Source of the DNA: Bacteroidales bacterium
GTDB lineage: Bacteria; Bacteroidota; Bacteroidia; Bacteroidales; UBA932
NCBI GenBank assembly: GCA_017480345.1
Contig: JAFVAU010000009.1
Span: forward strand, 1-34,480
Reading direction: 5' to 3'
Length of the DNA: 34,480 nucleotides
Shown: in pieces, positions 21,996 through 30,666 of the stretch
How the letters are laid out: each line of letters starts with the position of its first letter
How positions within the stretch are numbered: the stretch's first letter is position 1
The notes under the pieces: generated by a model
What the model was told of the DNA's origin: nothing
What the model saw: the letters and a program-made list of their open reading frames with translations, nothing else
The model's database searches: none
Program-made: the position numbers and the translations under genes

Positions 21996-23036
21996 ATGAA
22001 CACACACGTAGTCATCATGGCCGGAGGAATCGGGAGCCGTCTGTGGCCCCTTTCCACCCCGGATGTTCCCAAACAGTTTATCGACGTGCTGGGCGTGGGG
22101 CGCAGCCTCATCCAGCTCACGGCAGACCGCTTTGCCCCGGTTTGCGCCCCGGACCACTTCTGGGTGGTGACGGGAGAGCGTTACGCCGCCCTGGTGAAAC
22201 AGCAGTTGCCCCAGATTCCCCAGGACCAGATTCTCTGCGAGCCCGAGGGCCGCAACACCGCCCCCTGCATTGCCTACGCCTCCTGGAAAATCCGCAAGAA
22301 AGACCCGGATGCCAACATTGTGGTAACCCCGGCCGACGCACTGGTGCTCAAGACGGAGGAATTTGCGGACACCATCTCCAAGGCCCTGGCCTTCACCCAG
22401 GAGCGGGACGCCATCGTGACGGTGGGCATCACCCCCTCCCGCCCGGAAACCGGCTACGGCTATATCCACGCCACCGAGGCCCTGCAGGGCCAGCTGGTGA
22501 AAGTGAGCGAGTTCAAGGAAAAACCGGACCTGGACACCGCCATTTCCTATATGGAAGACGGCCACTACTTCTGGAACGCCGGCATCTTTGTCTGGAACGT
22601 GAACACCATCATCCGGGAACTGAGCGCCTATGCGCCCCAGATTGCCGCCGTGATGGATGAGCTGGAGCCTTCCCTCCTCACGGACAGGGAAACGCCGGAG
22701 CTGCGCCGCCTCTTCCCCACCTGCGAGAAAATCTCCATCGACTACGCCGTCATGGAAAAATCCCGCTACATCTATGTAATTGCGGAAGACCTCGCCTGGA
22801 GCGACCTCGGCAGCTGGGGCTCTCTCCAGACCCATCTGAAGGCCGATGAGGAAGGAAATACGGTAGTGGGAGGGGACGTCCGTCTCTTTGACTGCCAGAA
22901 CTGCCTGGTGCACACCGCCTCCGAAAAGACCGTGGTGGTGGAAGGCCTGGACGGCTACATTGTGGCCGAATCGGCGGACCGCCTTCTGGTGTGCCGCCTG
23001 TCCGAAGAACAGCATATCAAAGAATACAGCGCATAA
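21996..23036 (+). CDS. manC: Mannose-1-phosphate guanylyltransferase
   Basis: A 346-residue nucleotidyltransferase making GDP-mannose from mannose-1-phosphate and GTP, for glycan and GDP-fucose synthesis. The nucleotide-binding signature MAGGIGSRLWPLSTPDVPKQ is at residues 8-27. Further family blocks are ILCEPEGRNTAPCIAYA, VVTPADALVL, GYGYIHATE, FWNAGIFVWN and DYAVMEKS, with WSDLGSWGSL near the end of the catalytic domain. It is the short form without a phosphomannose isomerase domain. The start at 21996 is chosen over an in-frame upstream ATG that would overlap the -7 element. The stop overlaps the transporter start by one base (TAATG). Confidence 0.93.
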   Translation: MNTHVVIMAGGIGSRLWPLSTPDVPKQFIDVLGVGRSLIQLTADRFAPVCAPDHFWVVTGERYAALVKQQLPQIPQDQILCEPEGRNTAPCIAYASWKIRKKDPDANIVVTPADALVLKTEEFADTISKALAFTQERDAIVTVGITPSRPETGYGYIHATEALQGQLVKVSEFKEKPDLDTAISYMEDGHYFWNAGIFVWNVNTIIRELSAYAPQIAAVMDELEPSLLTDRETPELRRLFPTCEKISIDYAVMEKSRYIYVIAEDLAWSDLGSWGSLQTHLKADEEGNTVVGGDVRLFDCQNCLVHTASEKTVVVEGLDGYIVAESADRLLVCRLSEEQHIKEYSA

Positions 23037-24247
23037 TGAATATTATCCAACGCTGGACCGGCACCAGCCTGGTCCTGAGGATTTTGATCGGCCTGGTCAT
23101 CGGTGCCGCCCTGGGCCTGCTGGTTCCCGGCTGGAAGGGCATCGGTATTCTGGGAACCCTCTTTGTGGGGGCCCTCAAAGCCATAGCGCCCGTCCTGGTG
23201 GCCGTGCTGGTGGCGGCTTCGCTTGCCAATGCGCACAACTCCCTGGGGCCCCGTTTCCGAACGGTCATCCTCCTGTATCTGGTGAGCACCCTCACCGCCG
23301 CCTTCACGGCCGTGGCGGGAAGCGAGCTCTTCCCCGTCTCCCTCAAGTTGGAAGCCACGGCAGAAGGAAACGCCCCGGCCGCCCTCACGGAGGTATTCGG
23401 TCACCTGGTGGAGAATATCGTGGCCAATCCCATCGCGTCCCTTTCCGGAGCAAACTATATCGGCATCCTGTTCTGGTCCATCCTGCTGGGCATAGCCCTC
23501 AAGAAACTGGCCTCTCCCACCACCATCCAAGTGGTCACGGACTTCTCCGAGTCCGTTACCCTGGTGGTCAAATGGGTTATCCAGTTCGCGCCCTTCGGCA
23601 TCCTGGGCCTGGTGTTTTCCGCCGTGTCGGAAAGCGGCCTGGAAATCTTTACGGTATACGGGAAGCTGATTCTCCTGCTGCTGGGCTGCATGCTCTTTAA
23701 CACGCTGGTCTTCAATCCCCTGCTTTCCTTCCTCTTTACCCGGCAGAATCCCTATCCCCTGCTGTGGGCCTGCCTGAAGGAAAGCGGCGTCAACGCCTTC
23801 TTCACGCGCTCATCGGCCGCCAACATTCCCATCAACATGGAACTGTGCCGCAAACTGGGTCTGGACAGGGACTTTTATTCCGTGAGCATCCCGCTGGGCG
23901 CCACCATCAACATGAACGCCGCCGCCATCACCATCACGGTGATGAGTCTGGCCGTGGCCCACACCCTGGGGGTCCAGATCAGTCTTCCGTCGGCCATCAT
24001 CCTCAGCGTCATCGCGGCCCTGGGCGCCTGCGGCACTTCCGGCGTGGCCGGCGGCTCGCTGCTCCTGATTCCCATGGCCTGCTCCTTCCTGGGCATCGGG
24101 AACGACGTGGCCATGCAAGCCGTGGCCATCGGCTTCATCATCGGCGTGGTGCAGGATTCCGTAGAAACAGCCTTGAATTCCAGCGGAGATGTGTTCTTCA
24201 CCGCTACGGCCGAATTCAGTGAGCGGCGGAAAGGCAAAAAAGTTTAA
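23036..24247 (+). CDS. sstT: Serine/threonine:sodium symporter SstT-like
   Basis: A 403-residue inner-membrane carrier of the dicarboxylate/amino acid:cation symporter family. It has about eight hydrophobic helices. The diagnostic blocks are NAFFTRSSAANIPINMELC (re-entrant loop 1 with the serine-rich motif), SIPLGATINMNAAAITITVM (helix 7 NMDGT-like region), GACGTSGVAGGSLLLIPMAC and VQDSVETALNSSGD. These match SstT rather than the glutamate or C4-dicarboxylate members. Length is normal. It is translationally coupled to manC through TAATG, an unexpected pairing of nucleotide sugar synthesis and amino acid uptake. It ends shortly before the tRNA-Lys promoter without a clear terminator. Confidence 0.92.
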   Translation: MNIIQRWTGTSLVLRILIGLVIGAALGLLVPGWKGIGILGTLFVGALKAIAPVLVAVLVAASLANAHNSLGPRFRTVILLYLVSTLTAAFTAVAGSELFPVSLKLEATAEGNAPAALTEVFGHLVENIVANPIASLSGANYIGILFWSILLGIALKKLASPTTIQVVTDFSESVTLVVKWVIQFAPFGILGLVFSAVSESGLEIFTVYGKLILLLLGCMLFNTLVFNPLLSFLFTRQNPYPLLWACLKESGVNAFFTRSSAANIPINMELCRKLGLDRDFYSVSIPLGATINMNAAAITITVMSLAVAHTLGVQISLPSAIILSVIAALGACGTSGVAGGSLLLIPMACSFLGIGNDVAMQAVAIGFIIGVVQDSVETALNSSGDVFFTATAEFSERRKGKKV

Positions 24248-24253
24248 AAAATC

Positions 24254-24284
24254 CTTGCAGATTCAAAAAAAGGTTGTACCTTTG
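24254..24284 (+). promoter_or_regulatory. Promoter of the tRNA-Lys pair
   Basis: CTTG (24254-24257), a one-base departure from TTTG, and TACCTTTG (24277-24284) are 19 bases apart, ahead of both tRNAs. Confidence 0.65.
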
Positions 24285-24316
24285 CAATCCCGTTTACGGG
24301 AAACCTCAAAACAGGA

Positions 24317-24389
24317 GACTCGTTAGCTCAGTTGGTAGAGCACAACACTTTTAATGTTGGGGTCTCGGGTTCGAGCCCCGAACGGGTCA
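24317..24389 (+). tRNA. tRNA-Lys (anticodon TTT)
   Basis: The cloverleaf is complete: acceptor GACTCGT/ACGGGTC, D stem GCTC/GAGC, anticodon stem CAACA/TGTTG with loop CTTTTAA (TTT, lysine), T stem TCGGG/CCCGA with loop TTCGAGC, discriminator A. CCA is not encoded. Confidence 0.95.
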
Positions 24390-24413
24390 CAAGACATAAC
24401 GCCAGTCTGAATT

Positions 24414-24486
<73 letters not shown>

Positions 24487-24489
24487 CTG

Positions 24490-24519
24490 AAAAGCTTCTG
24501 AGAAATCAGAAGCTTTTTT
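24490..24519 (+). terminator. Terminator of the tRNA-Lys operon
   Basis: AAGCTTCTGA (24492-24501) and TCAGAAGCTT (24506-24515) form a perfect 10-bp stem with a GAAA tetraloop, then further T residues. Confidence 0.88.
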
Positions 24520-24532
24520 GATTTATTATTGC

Positions 24533-24540
24533 TACCTTTG
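24533..24540 (+). promoter_or_regulatory. -7 promoter element of the M16 peptidase gene
   Basis: TACCTTTG, 24 bases ahead of the lipoprotein start. No correctly spaced -33 TTTG is visible. Confidence 0.5.
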
Positions 24541-24564
24541 TTACCATCAATAATAAAGCGAACG

Positions 24565-27447
24565 ATGAAAAGATTCTGCTTCCTGCTCCTGGCGGCCCTG
24601 GTGGCCGTCACAGCCTGTTCCCGTTATGAAACGGTGAAGGGAGACCCCATGGGCGTCAAAATTTACACCCTCAAAAACGGTCTCAAAGTTTACATGTCCG
24701 TGAACAAGGACGAACCCCGCGTCCAGACCTACATGGCCGTCCGGGTGGGCGGAAAGGACGACCCTGCGGACAACACCGGCCTGGCCCACTATCTGGAGCA
24801 CATGATGTTCAAGGGTTCCGAAATCCTGGGCACACAGGACTATGAGGCCGAAAAGCCCCTTCTGGCACAGATAGACAGCCTCTTTGAAGTGTACCGCAGC
24901 CTTACGGACCCGGCGGAGCGCGAGGCATTCTACCGCATCATAGACTCCGTGAGCTACGAGGCCTCCAAGCTGGCCATTCCCAACGAGTACGACAAACTCA
25001 TGTCCGTGATTGGCTCCGAGGGCTCCAACGCCTTCACCAGCGAGGACGTCACCTGCTATGTGGAGGAAATCCCCTCCAACCAGGTGGATGCCTGGGCCCG
25101 CATCCAGGCCGACCGCTTCCGCAACTGCGTCTTCCGCGGTTTCCACACGGAACTGGAAGCCGTCTACGAGGAGAAGAACATGAGCATGATAGACGACATC
25201 GAGAAAGCCATCGACGCCCTCAACGCCATGCTGTTCCCCCACCATCCCTATGGCACCCAGACGGTGATCGGCACCCAGGACCACCTAAAAAATCCTTCCC
25301 TGAAGGCCATCCGGAGGCAGAAAGACACCTACTACGTCCCCAACAACATGGCCATCTGCCTGTCCGGAGACTTTGACCCTGACCAAATGGTCCAGCTTAT
25401 AGAAAAATACTTCGGAGACTGGCAGCCCAACCCGGACGTTCCGGTAAGGACCATCGTCCCGGAGGAGCCTGCCAAGGAACCCCTGAGCCGCGATGTCTAC
25501 GGCTTCGAGGGTGAGTTCACCCTCCTGGGCTGGCGCGTTCCCGGCAACTCCACCGAGACGGCCGGCTACGCCTCCCTTGTGAGCGACATCCTCTCCAACG
25601 GCCTGGCCGGCCTCATAGACCTGGATATCGTCCAGGCCCAGAAGGTGCTGGAAGTCATGGTATCCCCCTATACCCGTGCCGACTGGGGCCTCCTGCTGGC
25701 CCAGGTCATGCCCAAGGAAGGCCAGTCCCTGAAAGAGGCCGAAGCCCTTATCAAGGCGCAGGTGGAACGTGTGGCCGCCGGTGATTTCCCGGAAGAACTG
25801 GTAGAAGCCGCCAAGGCCAATTACCGGCTGGCCATGATGAACAGCCTGGAGAACAACCGTTCCCGCGCCGGCATGATGATGAACACCTTCGTGGAAGGCC
25901 GCAGCTGGGCTTCAGAGGTGCAGAAGATTGAGAACACCCACGCCCTCACCAAGGCCGATATCGTGGCCTGGGCGCAGAAATACCTCACCGACGAAAACTA
26001 CGCCGTGGTGTACAAGCACTCCGGTCCGGACCCGTCCGTCAAGCGCATCAGCGCCCCCAAGATTACGCCCATCGTCACCAACCGTGACAAGCAGAGCGCC
26101 TTCCTGCAGGAGATTGCCCAGGCCCCGGTGGAGCCCATCGAGCCTCTCTTCGTGGACTTTGAGAAAGACATGGTGGTGGACACCGTGGGCGGCCTGGAAC
26201 TGCTGTACAAGCAGAATGTGAAGAACGAGATTGCCACCCTCACCTTCTGGTTCGACAAGGGCAGCAACCAGATGCCTGCCCTCCCGCTGGCCTCCGACTA
26301 TGTCCGTTATCTGGGGACGCCGGAAAAATCGGCCCAGGACATCTCCGTAGAGCTGTATTCCCTGGCCTCCAAGTGGAACATGAACGTGGGAGACTATCTC
26401 ACCACCATCACGCTCCGCGGCCTGGGAGAAAGCACCCCGAAAATCTATTCCCTGGTGGAATCCCTCTTTGAGCAGGCCGTACCGGACCAGGGCATCCTGG
26501 ATGGTCTCAAGGCCGATGTCATCCGCTCCCGGGCAGATTCCAAGAAGCGTCAGGGGGCCTGCAACGCCGCCCTGCAGAAGTACATGATGTACGGGCCGGA
26601 GCTTATCAAGACTTCCACCCTCACCAATGCGCAGGTGGCGGAAATAAGCTCTGAGGAATTGCTCTCCTCCCTGAAGGAACTCTTCGGCTGCCAGCACAAA
26701 ATCCTGTATTACGGACCGGCCACGCTGGAAGAGGTGAAGGCCCTGCTGGCCGCGCATTCCAACGACTCCTGGATGCCCGTGGTGAAAAATGTGCCTCCCA
26801 AGGTGCTCACCCGCACCCCCAAGGTGTTCGTAACGCCTTACAACTCGCGCCAGTTCAATTACATGCAATATTCCAACCGGGGAGAATCCCTCATCCTGGA
26901 GCAGGCTCCGTACGTGGATCTCTTCAACGAGTATTATGGTTCCGGCATGAACTCCATCGTGTTCCAGGAGATGCGCGAATCCCGCGCCCTGGCCTACAGC
27001 GCCGGCGCCCAGCTGGTTCGCCCGTCCTTCACCAATGACGAGTATTATTTCCGGGCCACCATCGCCTCCCAGAACGACAAACTGGTCAAGGCCGTGGAAG
27101 GCTTCAAGGAAATCATCGAGACGCTGCCCGAGGCTCCCGAGAACCTGGAGATTGCCAAGAGCGCTATCCTGAACAAGATCCGCACCCAGCGCACGCACGG
27201 CATCCAGGTGCTGTACCAGTACATCCGCAACCAGGAATTGGGCCTGACCGTACCCCGCGAGAAACTGGTGTACGACAAGGTGGGCCAGCTCACCATGTAC
27301 GACCTGTTGGCCACCCACGAGGAGTGGATCAAGGGCCGTACCTACCATTATGCCATCACCGGAGACGTAAAAGACCTGGACATGAAGTTCCTGGGCACCC
27401 TGGGCCCTGTCAAGGTAGTCTCCTCCGAAGAAATTTTTGGATATTAG
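24565..27447 (+). CDS. M16-family zinc peptidase, double-length lipoprotein
   Basis: A 960-residue insulinase/pitrilysin-type metallopeptidase, likely periplasmic and lipid-anchored (LLLAALVAVTAC lipobox; start chosen for that signal). The N-terminal active half has the inverted zinc motif His75-x-x-Glu78-His79 (LAHYLEHMMFKGSE) and a distal Glu in LEAVYEEKNMS. The fold continues with HHPYGTQTVIGTQDHL and NNMAICLSGDFDPDQMVQLI. The second half (from about 530) repeats the fold without the HxxEH motif and has QEMRESRALAYSAGAQL, the substrate-binding R/Y region typical of M16 partners. The gene thus encodes both halves of the clam-shell in one chain. It would degrade short peptides. A serine hydrolase gene follows after one base. 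Confidence 0.92.
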   Translation: MKRFCFLLLAALVAVTACSRYETVKGDPMGVKIYTLKNGLKVYMSVNKDEPRVQTYMAVRVGGKDDPADNTGLAHYLEHMMFKGSEILGTQDYEAEKPLLAQIDSLFEVYRSLTDPAEREAFYRIIDSVSYEASKLAIPNEYDKLMSVIGSEGSNAFTSEDVTCYVEEIPSNQVDAWARIQADRFRNCVFRGFHTELEAVYEEKNMSMIDDIEKAIDALNAMLFPHHPYGTQTVIGTQDHLKNPSLKAIRRQKDTYYVPNNMAICLSGDFDPDQMVQLIEKYFGDWQPNPDVPVRTIVPEEPAKEPLSRDVYGFEGEFTLLGWRVPGNSTETAGYASLVSDILSNGLAGLIDLDIVQAQKVLEVMVSPYTRADWGLLLAQVMPKEGQSLKEAEALIKAQVERVAAGDFPEELVEAAKANYRLAMMNSLENNRSRAGMMMNTFVEGRSWASEVQKIENTHALTKADIVAWAQKYLTDENYAVVYKHSGPDPSVKRISAPKITPIVTNRDKQSAFLQEIAQAPVEPIEPLFVDFEKDMVVDTVGGLELLYKQNVKNEIATLTFWFDKGSNQMPALPLASDYVRYLGTPEKSAQDISVELYSLASKWNMNVGDYLTTITLRGLGESTPKIYSLVESLFEQAVPDQGILDGLKADVIRSRADSKKRQGACNAALQKYMMYGPELIKTSTLTNAQVAEISSEELLSSLKELFGCQHKILYYGPATLEEVKALLAAHSNDSWMPVVKNVPPKVLTRTPKVFVTPYNSRQFNYMQYSNRGESLILEQAPYVDLFNEYYGSGMNSIVFQEMRESRALAYSAGAQLVRPSFTNDEYYFRATIASQNDKLVKAVEGFKEIIETLPEAPENLEIAKSAILNKIRTQRTHGIQVLYQYIRNQELGLTVPREKLVYDKVGQLTMYDLLATHEEWIKGRTYHYAITGDVKDLDMKFLGTLGPVKVVSSEEIFGY

Positions 27448-27448
27448 T

Positions 27449-28585
27449 ATGAAGAAACTTTTTGTTGCCCTTCTGGCGGCATCGGCCTGTCTGGCCTGCC
27501 AGAACCCGCAGAAGGCCTTCGAGCAGGAAATCGAGGCCTACCGCGCCTCCGTGCGGAATCCCGGCCTGGCCGTAGCCGTGGTCAAAGGCGGTGAGATTGT
27601 GTACAGCGCCGGCTTTGGATCGGCCTCCCTGGAGGAGGAGATTCCCATCGACCCGGAGCGTTCCCTGTTCCGCATTGCCTCCATCTCCAAGAGCTTCAGC
27701 GCCACCTCCATGATGCAGCTCATCGAGGCCGGCAAGGTTTCGCTGGACACGGACGTGAGCACCCTGGCGGGCTTCCCCATCCGCAATCCCAAGTTCCCTC
27801 AGAAGGTCATTACCCTGGAAATGCTCATGTCCCACACCTCCAGCCTCAACGACTCCCAGGGCTATTTTGTGCTGGATGCCGTGAATCCGGCCGTGAACCC
27901 GGACTGGGCCAAATGCTACAACGACTACGAGCCCGGCACCGGCTACGAATACTGCAACCTCAACTTCAACCTGGTGGGCACCTTCATCGAGAAACTCTCC
28001 GGCGAGCGCTTTGACCAGTATGTGGTGCACCATGTGCTGGAGCCGCTGGGCCTGTACGGCGGTTACTGCGTGGATTCCCTGGACGCCTCCCGCTTCGTGA
28101 AACTTTATTACTATGACGAGAAGGCCGACGCCATGAAGGAGTCCGTAGATGCCTACGCTCCCCGCAGCGAGCGCATCGCCAACTATACCTTCGGCTACGA
28201 CACGCCCGTGTTCTCCCCTACCGGCGGCATGAAGATATCGGCCTGCCACCTGGCCCGCTACATGATGATGCACATGGGCTGGGGAACCTCTCCTTCCGGT
28301 GTCAAGATAATCTCCGAGGAGAGTTCCCGTGCCATGCAGACGGAACGCTCCACCCCCGAGCACTACGGCCTGGCCCTCTGGAACGACTACGACACCATCC
28401 CCGGCGTGCACCTGGTGGGCCACACCGGCGGCGCCTACGGCCAGCGCAGCGCCATGTTCTGGGACTTGGACCACAACTTCGGCCTGGTGATGCTCTCCAG
28501 CGGCTCCGACAAGGAGGACGACGACGTCCCCAGCCAGGTAATCCCCGCCGTCCTCAATCTGATGTACAAGTACTTCTGTAAGTAG
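27449..28585 (+). CDS. Serine hydrolase, class C beta-lactamase-like (S12), lipoprotein
   Basis: A 378-residue lipoprotein (LLAASACLAC lipobox). The penicillin-binding fold is shown by Ser78-x-x-Lys81 (ASISKSF), Tyr168-x-Asn170 (YEYCNLN) and His325-Thr-Gly-Gly (GHTGGAYG), the three catalytic boxes of the S12 / class C group. Family members include D-alanyl-D-alanine peptidases, esterases and beta-lactamases; the sequence alone does not decide, and true resistance activity should not be assumed. It starts one base after the M16 stop, so it is translated from the same message. The pair suggests a peptide or peptidoglycan-fragment processing unit in the periplasm (inference). Confidence 0.88.
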   Translation: MKKLFVALLAASACLACQNPQKAFEQEIEAYRASVRNPGLAVAVVKGGEIVYSAGFGSASLEEEIPIDPERSLFRIASISKSFSATSMMQLIEAGKVSLDTDVSTLAGFPIRNPKFPQKVITLEMLMSHTSSLNDSQGYFVLDAVNPAVNPDWAKCYNDYEPGTGYEYCNLNFNLVGTFIEKLSGERFDQYVVHHVLEPLGLYGGYCVDSLDASRFVKLYYYDEKADAMKESVDAYAPRSERIANYTFGYDTPVFSPTGGMKISACHLARYMMMHMGWGTSPSGVKIISEESSRAMQTERSTPEHYGLALWNDYDTIPGVHLVGHTGGAYGQRSAMFWDLDHNFGLVMLSSGSDKEDDDVPSQVIPAVLNLMYKYFCK

Positions 28586-28591
28586 TGTTTT

Positions 28592-28704
28592 TTGGTGACA
28601 GCCAACTCACTGATTCTCATAGACTTCCCGTACATTTCTCGTTCGATTTTTGAACGAGAAATGTTGTATAAGGACATGAGTGTCAATCACTTAGTTGTCA
28701 CCAA
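28592..28704. repeat. 113-bp imperfect palindrome, MITE-like
   Basis: Outer arms TTGGTGACA (28592-28600) and TGTCACCAA (28696-28704) and inner arms ACATTTCTCGTTC (28632-28644) and GAACGAGAAATGT (28652-28664) are exact complements sharing one centre near 28648. The intervening parts pair imperfectly (CTCAT/ATGAG, TGATT/AATCA). It sits between the serine hydrolase stop and the next promoter. Its structure suits a non-autonomous mobile repeat; no flanking target duplication is obvious. Confidence 0.65.
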
Positions 28705-28735
28705 TTTGGGGGCCGATGGCGCAGGTGAGGGTGGT

Positions 28736-28767
28736 TTTGCGTCTTCGCCGAATATTTGGTATCTTTG
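28736..28767 (+). promoter_or_regulatory. Promoter of the DUF362-kinase-PqqD-ABC operon
   Basis: TTTG (28736-28739) and TATCTTTG (28760-28767) are separated by 20 bases, a near-ideal Bacteroidetes promoter. No further promoter of this quality appears before the end of the ABC transporter gene, so it probably drives all five genes. Confidence 0.8.
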
Positions 28768-28791
28768 CAAGAATAGACGAAACAAATTGAT

Positions 28792-29796
28792 ATGCTGAAA
28801 AGAGTATTCCCCCTTGCTGCCCTGGCAGCGCTCCTGATGGCCGCTCCGTGCTCCCTGGCACAGGAGAAGGTGCAGGAAAGCCCCGTCGTTTACTTTACCC
28901 GAGACATCTCTCCGGAAGGCCTGCTGAAGGTTTACAAGGCCCTGGGCGTGGAGCCCAAGGGCCGCGTGGCCGTGAAAATCTCTACCGGAGAGTCCATGAA
29001 ATCCAACCAACTGGCTCCTCAGCTCATCGCCCCGCTGGTGAAAGAGGTGAACGGTACGCTGGTGGAATGCAATACCGCTTATGGCGGCAGCCGTTTTACC
29101 ACGGAAAGCCACAGGGCGGAGATTGCCAAGCGCGGCTATGACAAGATTGCCGCCGTGGACATCATGGACGAGGAGGGAGAGATTAAGATTCCCGTGGTCG
29201 ATGACAAATGGATCAAGTACGATATCGTGGGCTCGCATATCCAGAACTACGATTTCATGATTAACCTGGCCCACTTCAAGGGCCATGCGATGGGCGGCTT
29301 CGGCGGCGTGCTCAAGAATGCCTCCATCGGCGTGGCATCGGCTGGTGGCAAGGTCAATATCCATTCGGCCGGAAAGAGCCAGCATACCAAACCCAACGGA
29401 GACCTGCAGGCTCCCAGCGGCTGGTTCTCTTCGCCCCAGAAGAATACTCCATTCATCGAGTCCATGTCGGCCGCTGCGCAGGCTGTGCACAATTATTTCC
29501 AGCAGCGCGAAGGCATCGTCTACATTGATGTCATGAACAACATCTCCATCGACTGCGACTGTGACGGCAATCCGCACAAGCCCACCATCCAGGATATCGG
29601 CATTGCCGCCTCGCTGGACCCCGTGGCCTTGGACAAGTTCTGCCTGGACCGGGTGATGAACCTGCCCCAGGACAAGAACAATGACACGAAGGCCCTGCTG
29701 GAGCGGATAGAGCAGCGGCACGGTACCCGCATTGTGTTCCGGGGAGAGGAAATGGGCCTTGGAAGCACGGAGTATCAGGTAATAGAACTGGATTAG
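28792..29796 (+). CDS. DUF362-domain exported protein
   Basis: A 334-residue protein with a signal peptide (MLKRVFPLAALAALLMAAPC to LAQ) and a DUF362 core. Recognisable blocks are PKGRVAVKISTGESM, ECNTAYGGSRFTTESHRA, DFMINLAHFKGHAMGGFGGV and the Cys-pair region IDCDCDGNPHKPTIQDIG, where DUF362/ferredoxin relatives carry metal or cluster ligands. It lacks the ferredoxin domain present in many relatives, and the function is unknown. Its stop codon directly abuts the start of the kinase-like gene, so it belongs to the operon by structure; whether it belongs by function is unclear, since it is exported and the next three products are cytoplasmic. Confidence 0.85.
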   Translation: MLKRVFPLAALAALLMAAPCSLAQEKVQESPVVYFTRDISPEGLLKVYKALGVEPKGRVAVKISTGESMKSNQLAPQLIAPLVKEVNGTLVECNTAYGGSRFTTESHRAEIAKRGYDKIAAVDIMDEEGEIKIPVVDDKWIKYDIVGSHIQNYDFMINLAHFKGHAMGGFGGVLKNASIGVASAGGKVNIHSAGKSQHTKPNGDLQAPSGWFSSPQKNTPFIESMSAAAQAVHNYFQQREGIVYIDVMNNISIDCDCDGNPHKPTIQDIGIAASLDPVALDKFCLDRVMNLPQDKNNDTKALLERIEQRHGTRIVFRGEEMGLGSTEYQVIELD

Positions 29797-30666
29797 ATGT
29801 ATACAAGCAAGACATATCTGGTAGCGGGCTTCCCGTTTACGGTGAAGGCCGATAAGACGCTCCTGGATAGGATGGACAACCTGAACCCGTTCGCGGCCGA
29901 CGGAACGGACGGCCACCTCTTCGACCTGGAGCAGGCGGAGGCCGTAGCAGCCCCGGAGGGTGAGCCGCTGTTCTGCACGCAGGACGGGCCGGACTTTCCG
30001 GAAATTGCCATCTGGACCGTTCCGGAGGGGCATCTCTTCCGGATGCGGCCGCTGCCGGGCAGGCCGGCAGCCGTTCAGCTGCAAGTGAATGAAGACTTCT
30101 CCAAGGCGGCCATGCAGTTGAGCGGTACGGACGATGTCTTTGCCCTCAACAATGCCCTCATGCTGCTTTATGCGTTTTCATCGGCCCGGAAAGGCGCGCT
30201 GGAAATGCACTCCTCCGTGGTGATGCACCACGGGAAAGGCTACCTTTTCCTGGGGAAGAGCGGCACGGGAAAAAGCACGCACAGCCGCCTGTGGCTGCAG
30301 AATATCCCCGAAACGGAGCTCCTGAACGACGACAACCCGGTTCTCCGCCTGATGCCGGACGGCAGCGCCCGCGTGTTCGGGACGCCCTGGAGCGGAAAAA
30401 CCCCTTGCTACAAGGCCCAGGACGTGCCGGTGGGCGCCATCGTGCGCATCGAGCAGGCTCCGGAGAATGCCATCCGGAGGTTAAGCCCGCTGGAGGCCTA
30501 TGCCTCGGTGATGGCTTCGGCATCGGCCTTCCGTCCCTTCAAAGAACTCTCCGACGGCTGGCACCGGACGCTGGAAAGCCTGGCAGTCGCCGTTCCTTGT
30601 TACATCCTCCGCTGCCTGCCGGACGACGCGGCGGCCATCCTTTGCCACAAGACCGTCCATGGATAA
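29797..30666 (+). CDS. HPr-kinase-like (HprK/PEPCK-fold) ATP-binding protein
   Basis: A 289-residue cytoplasmic protein. The P-loop Gly153-Lys-Ser-Gly-Thr-Gly-Lys159-Ser160 (LGKSGTGKSTHS) and the acidic LLNDDNPVLRL block ~25 residues later match the C-terminal domain of HPr kinase/phosphorylase. GTPWSGK and the preceding ALEMHSSVVMHHGKGYLFLG fit the same fold. The N-terminal ~120 residues differ from real HprK and there is no HPr or PTS context. Related small kinases occur in lasso-peptide and other RiPP clusters, where some phosphorylate a serine of the peptide. Here the gene lies between DUF362 and a signal-peptidase-like gene, with an 8-base overlap into the latter. Peptide or protein phosphorylation is the best guess; the substrate is unknown. 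Confidence 0.8.
   Translation: MYTSKTYLVAGFPFTVKADKTLLDRMDNLNPFAADGTDGHLFDLEQAEAVAAPEGEPLFCTQDGPDFPEIAIWTVPEGHLFRMRPLPGRPAAVQLQVNEDFSKAAMQLSGTDDVFALNNALMLLYAFSSARKGALEMHSSVVMHHGKGYLFLGKSGTGKSTHSRLWLQNIPETELLNDDNPVLRLMPDGSARVFGTPWSGKTPCYKAQDVPVGAIVRIEQAPENAIRRLSPLEAYASVMASASAFRPFKELSDGWHRTLESLAVAVPCYILRCLPDDAAAILCHKTVHG

Noticed and set aside
25912-27348. 478-codon open frame on the minus strand
   Set aside because: Shadow of the M16 peptidase gene; no promoter, start or domain support.
27449-28585. Antibiotic-resistance beta-lactamase
   Set aside because: The S12 boxes are shared with peptidases and esterases, and the lipoprotein context beside a peptidase does not point to resistance.
28687-30084. 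465-codon open frame on the minus strand
   Set aside because: Antisense to DUF362 and the kinase-like gene, which have clear families and a good promoter.
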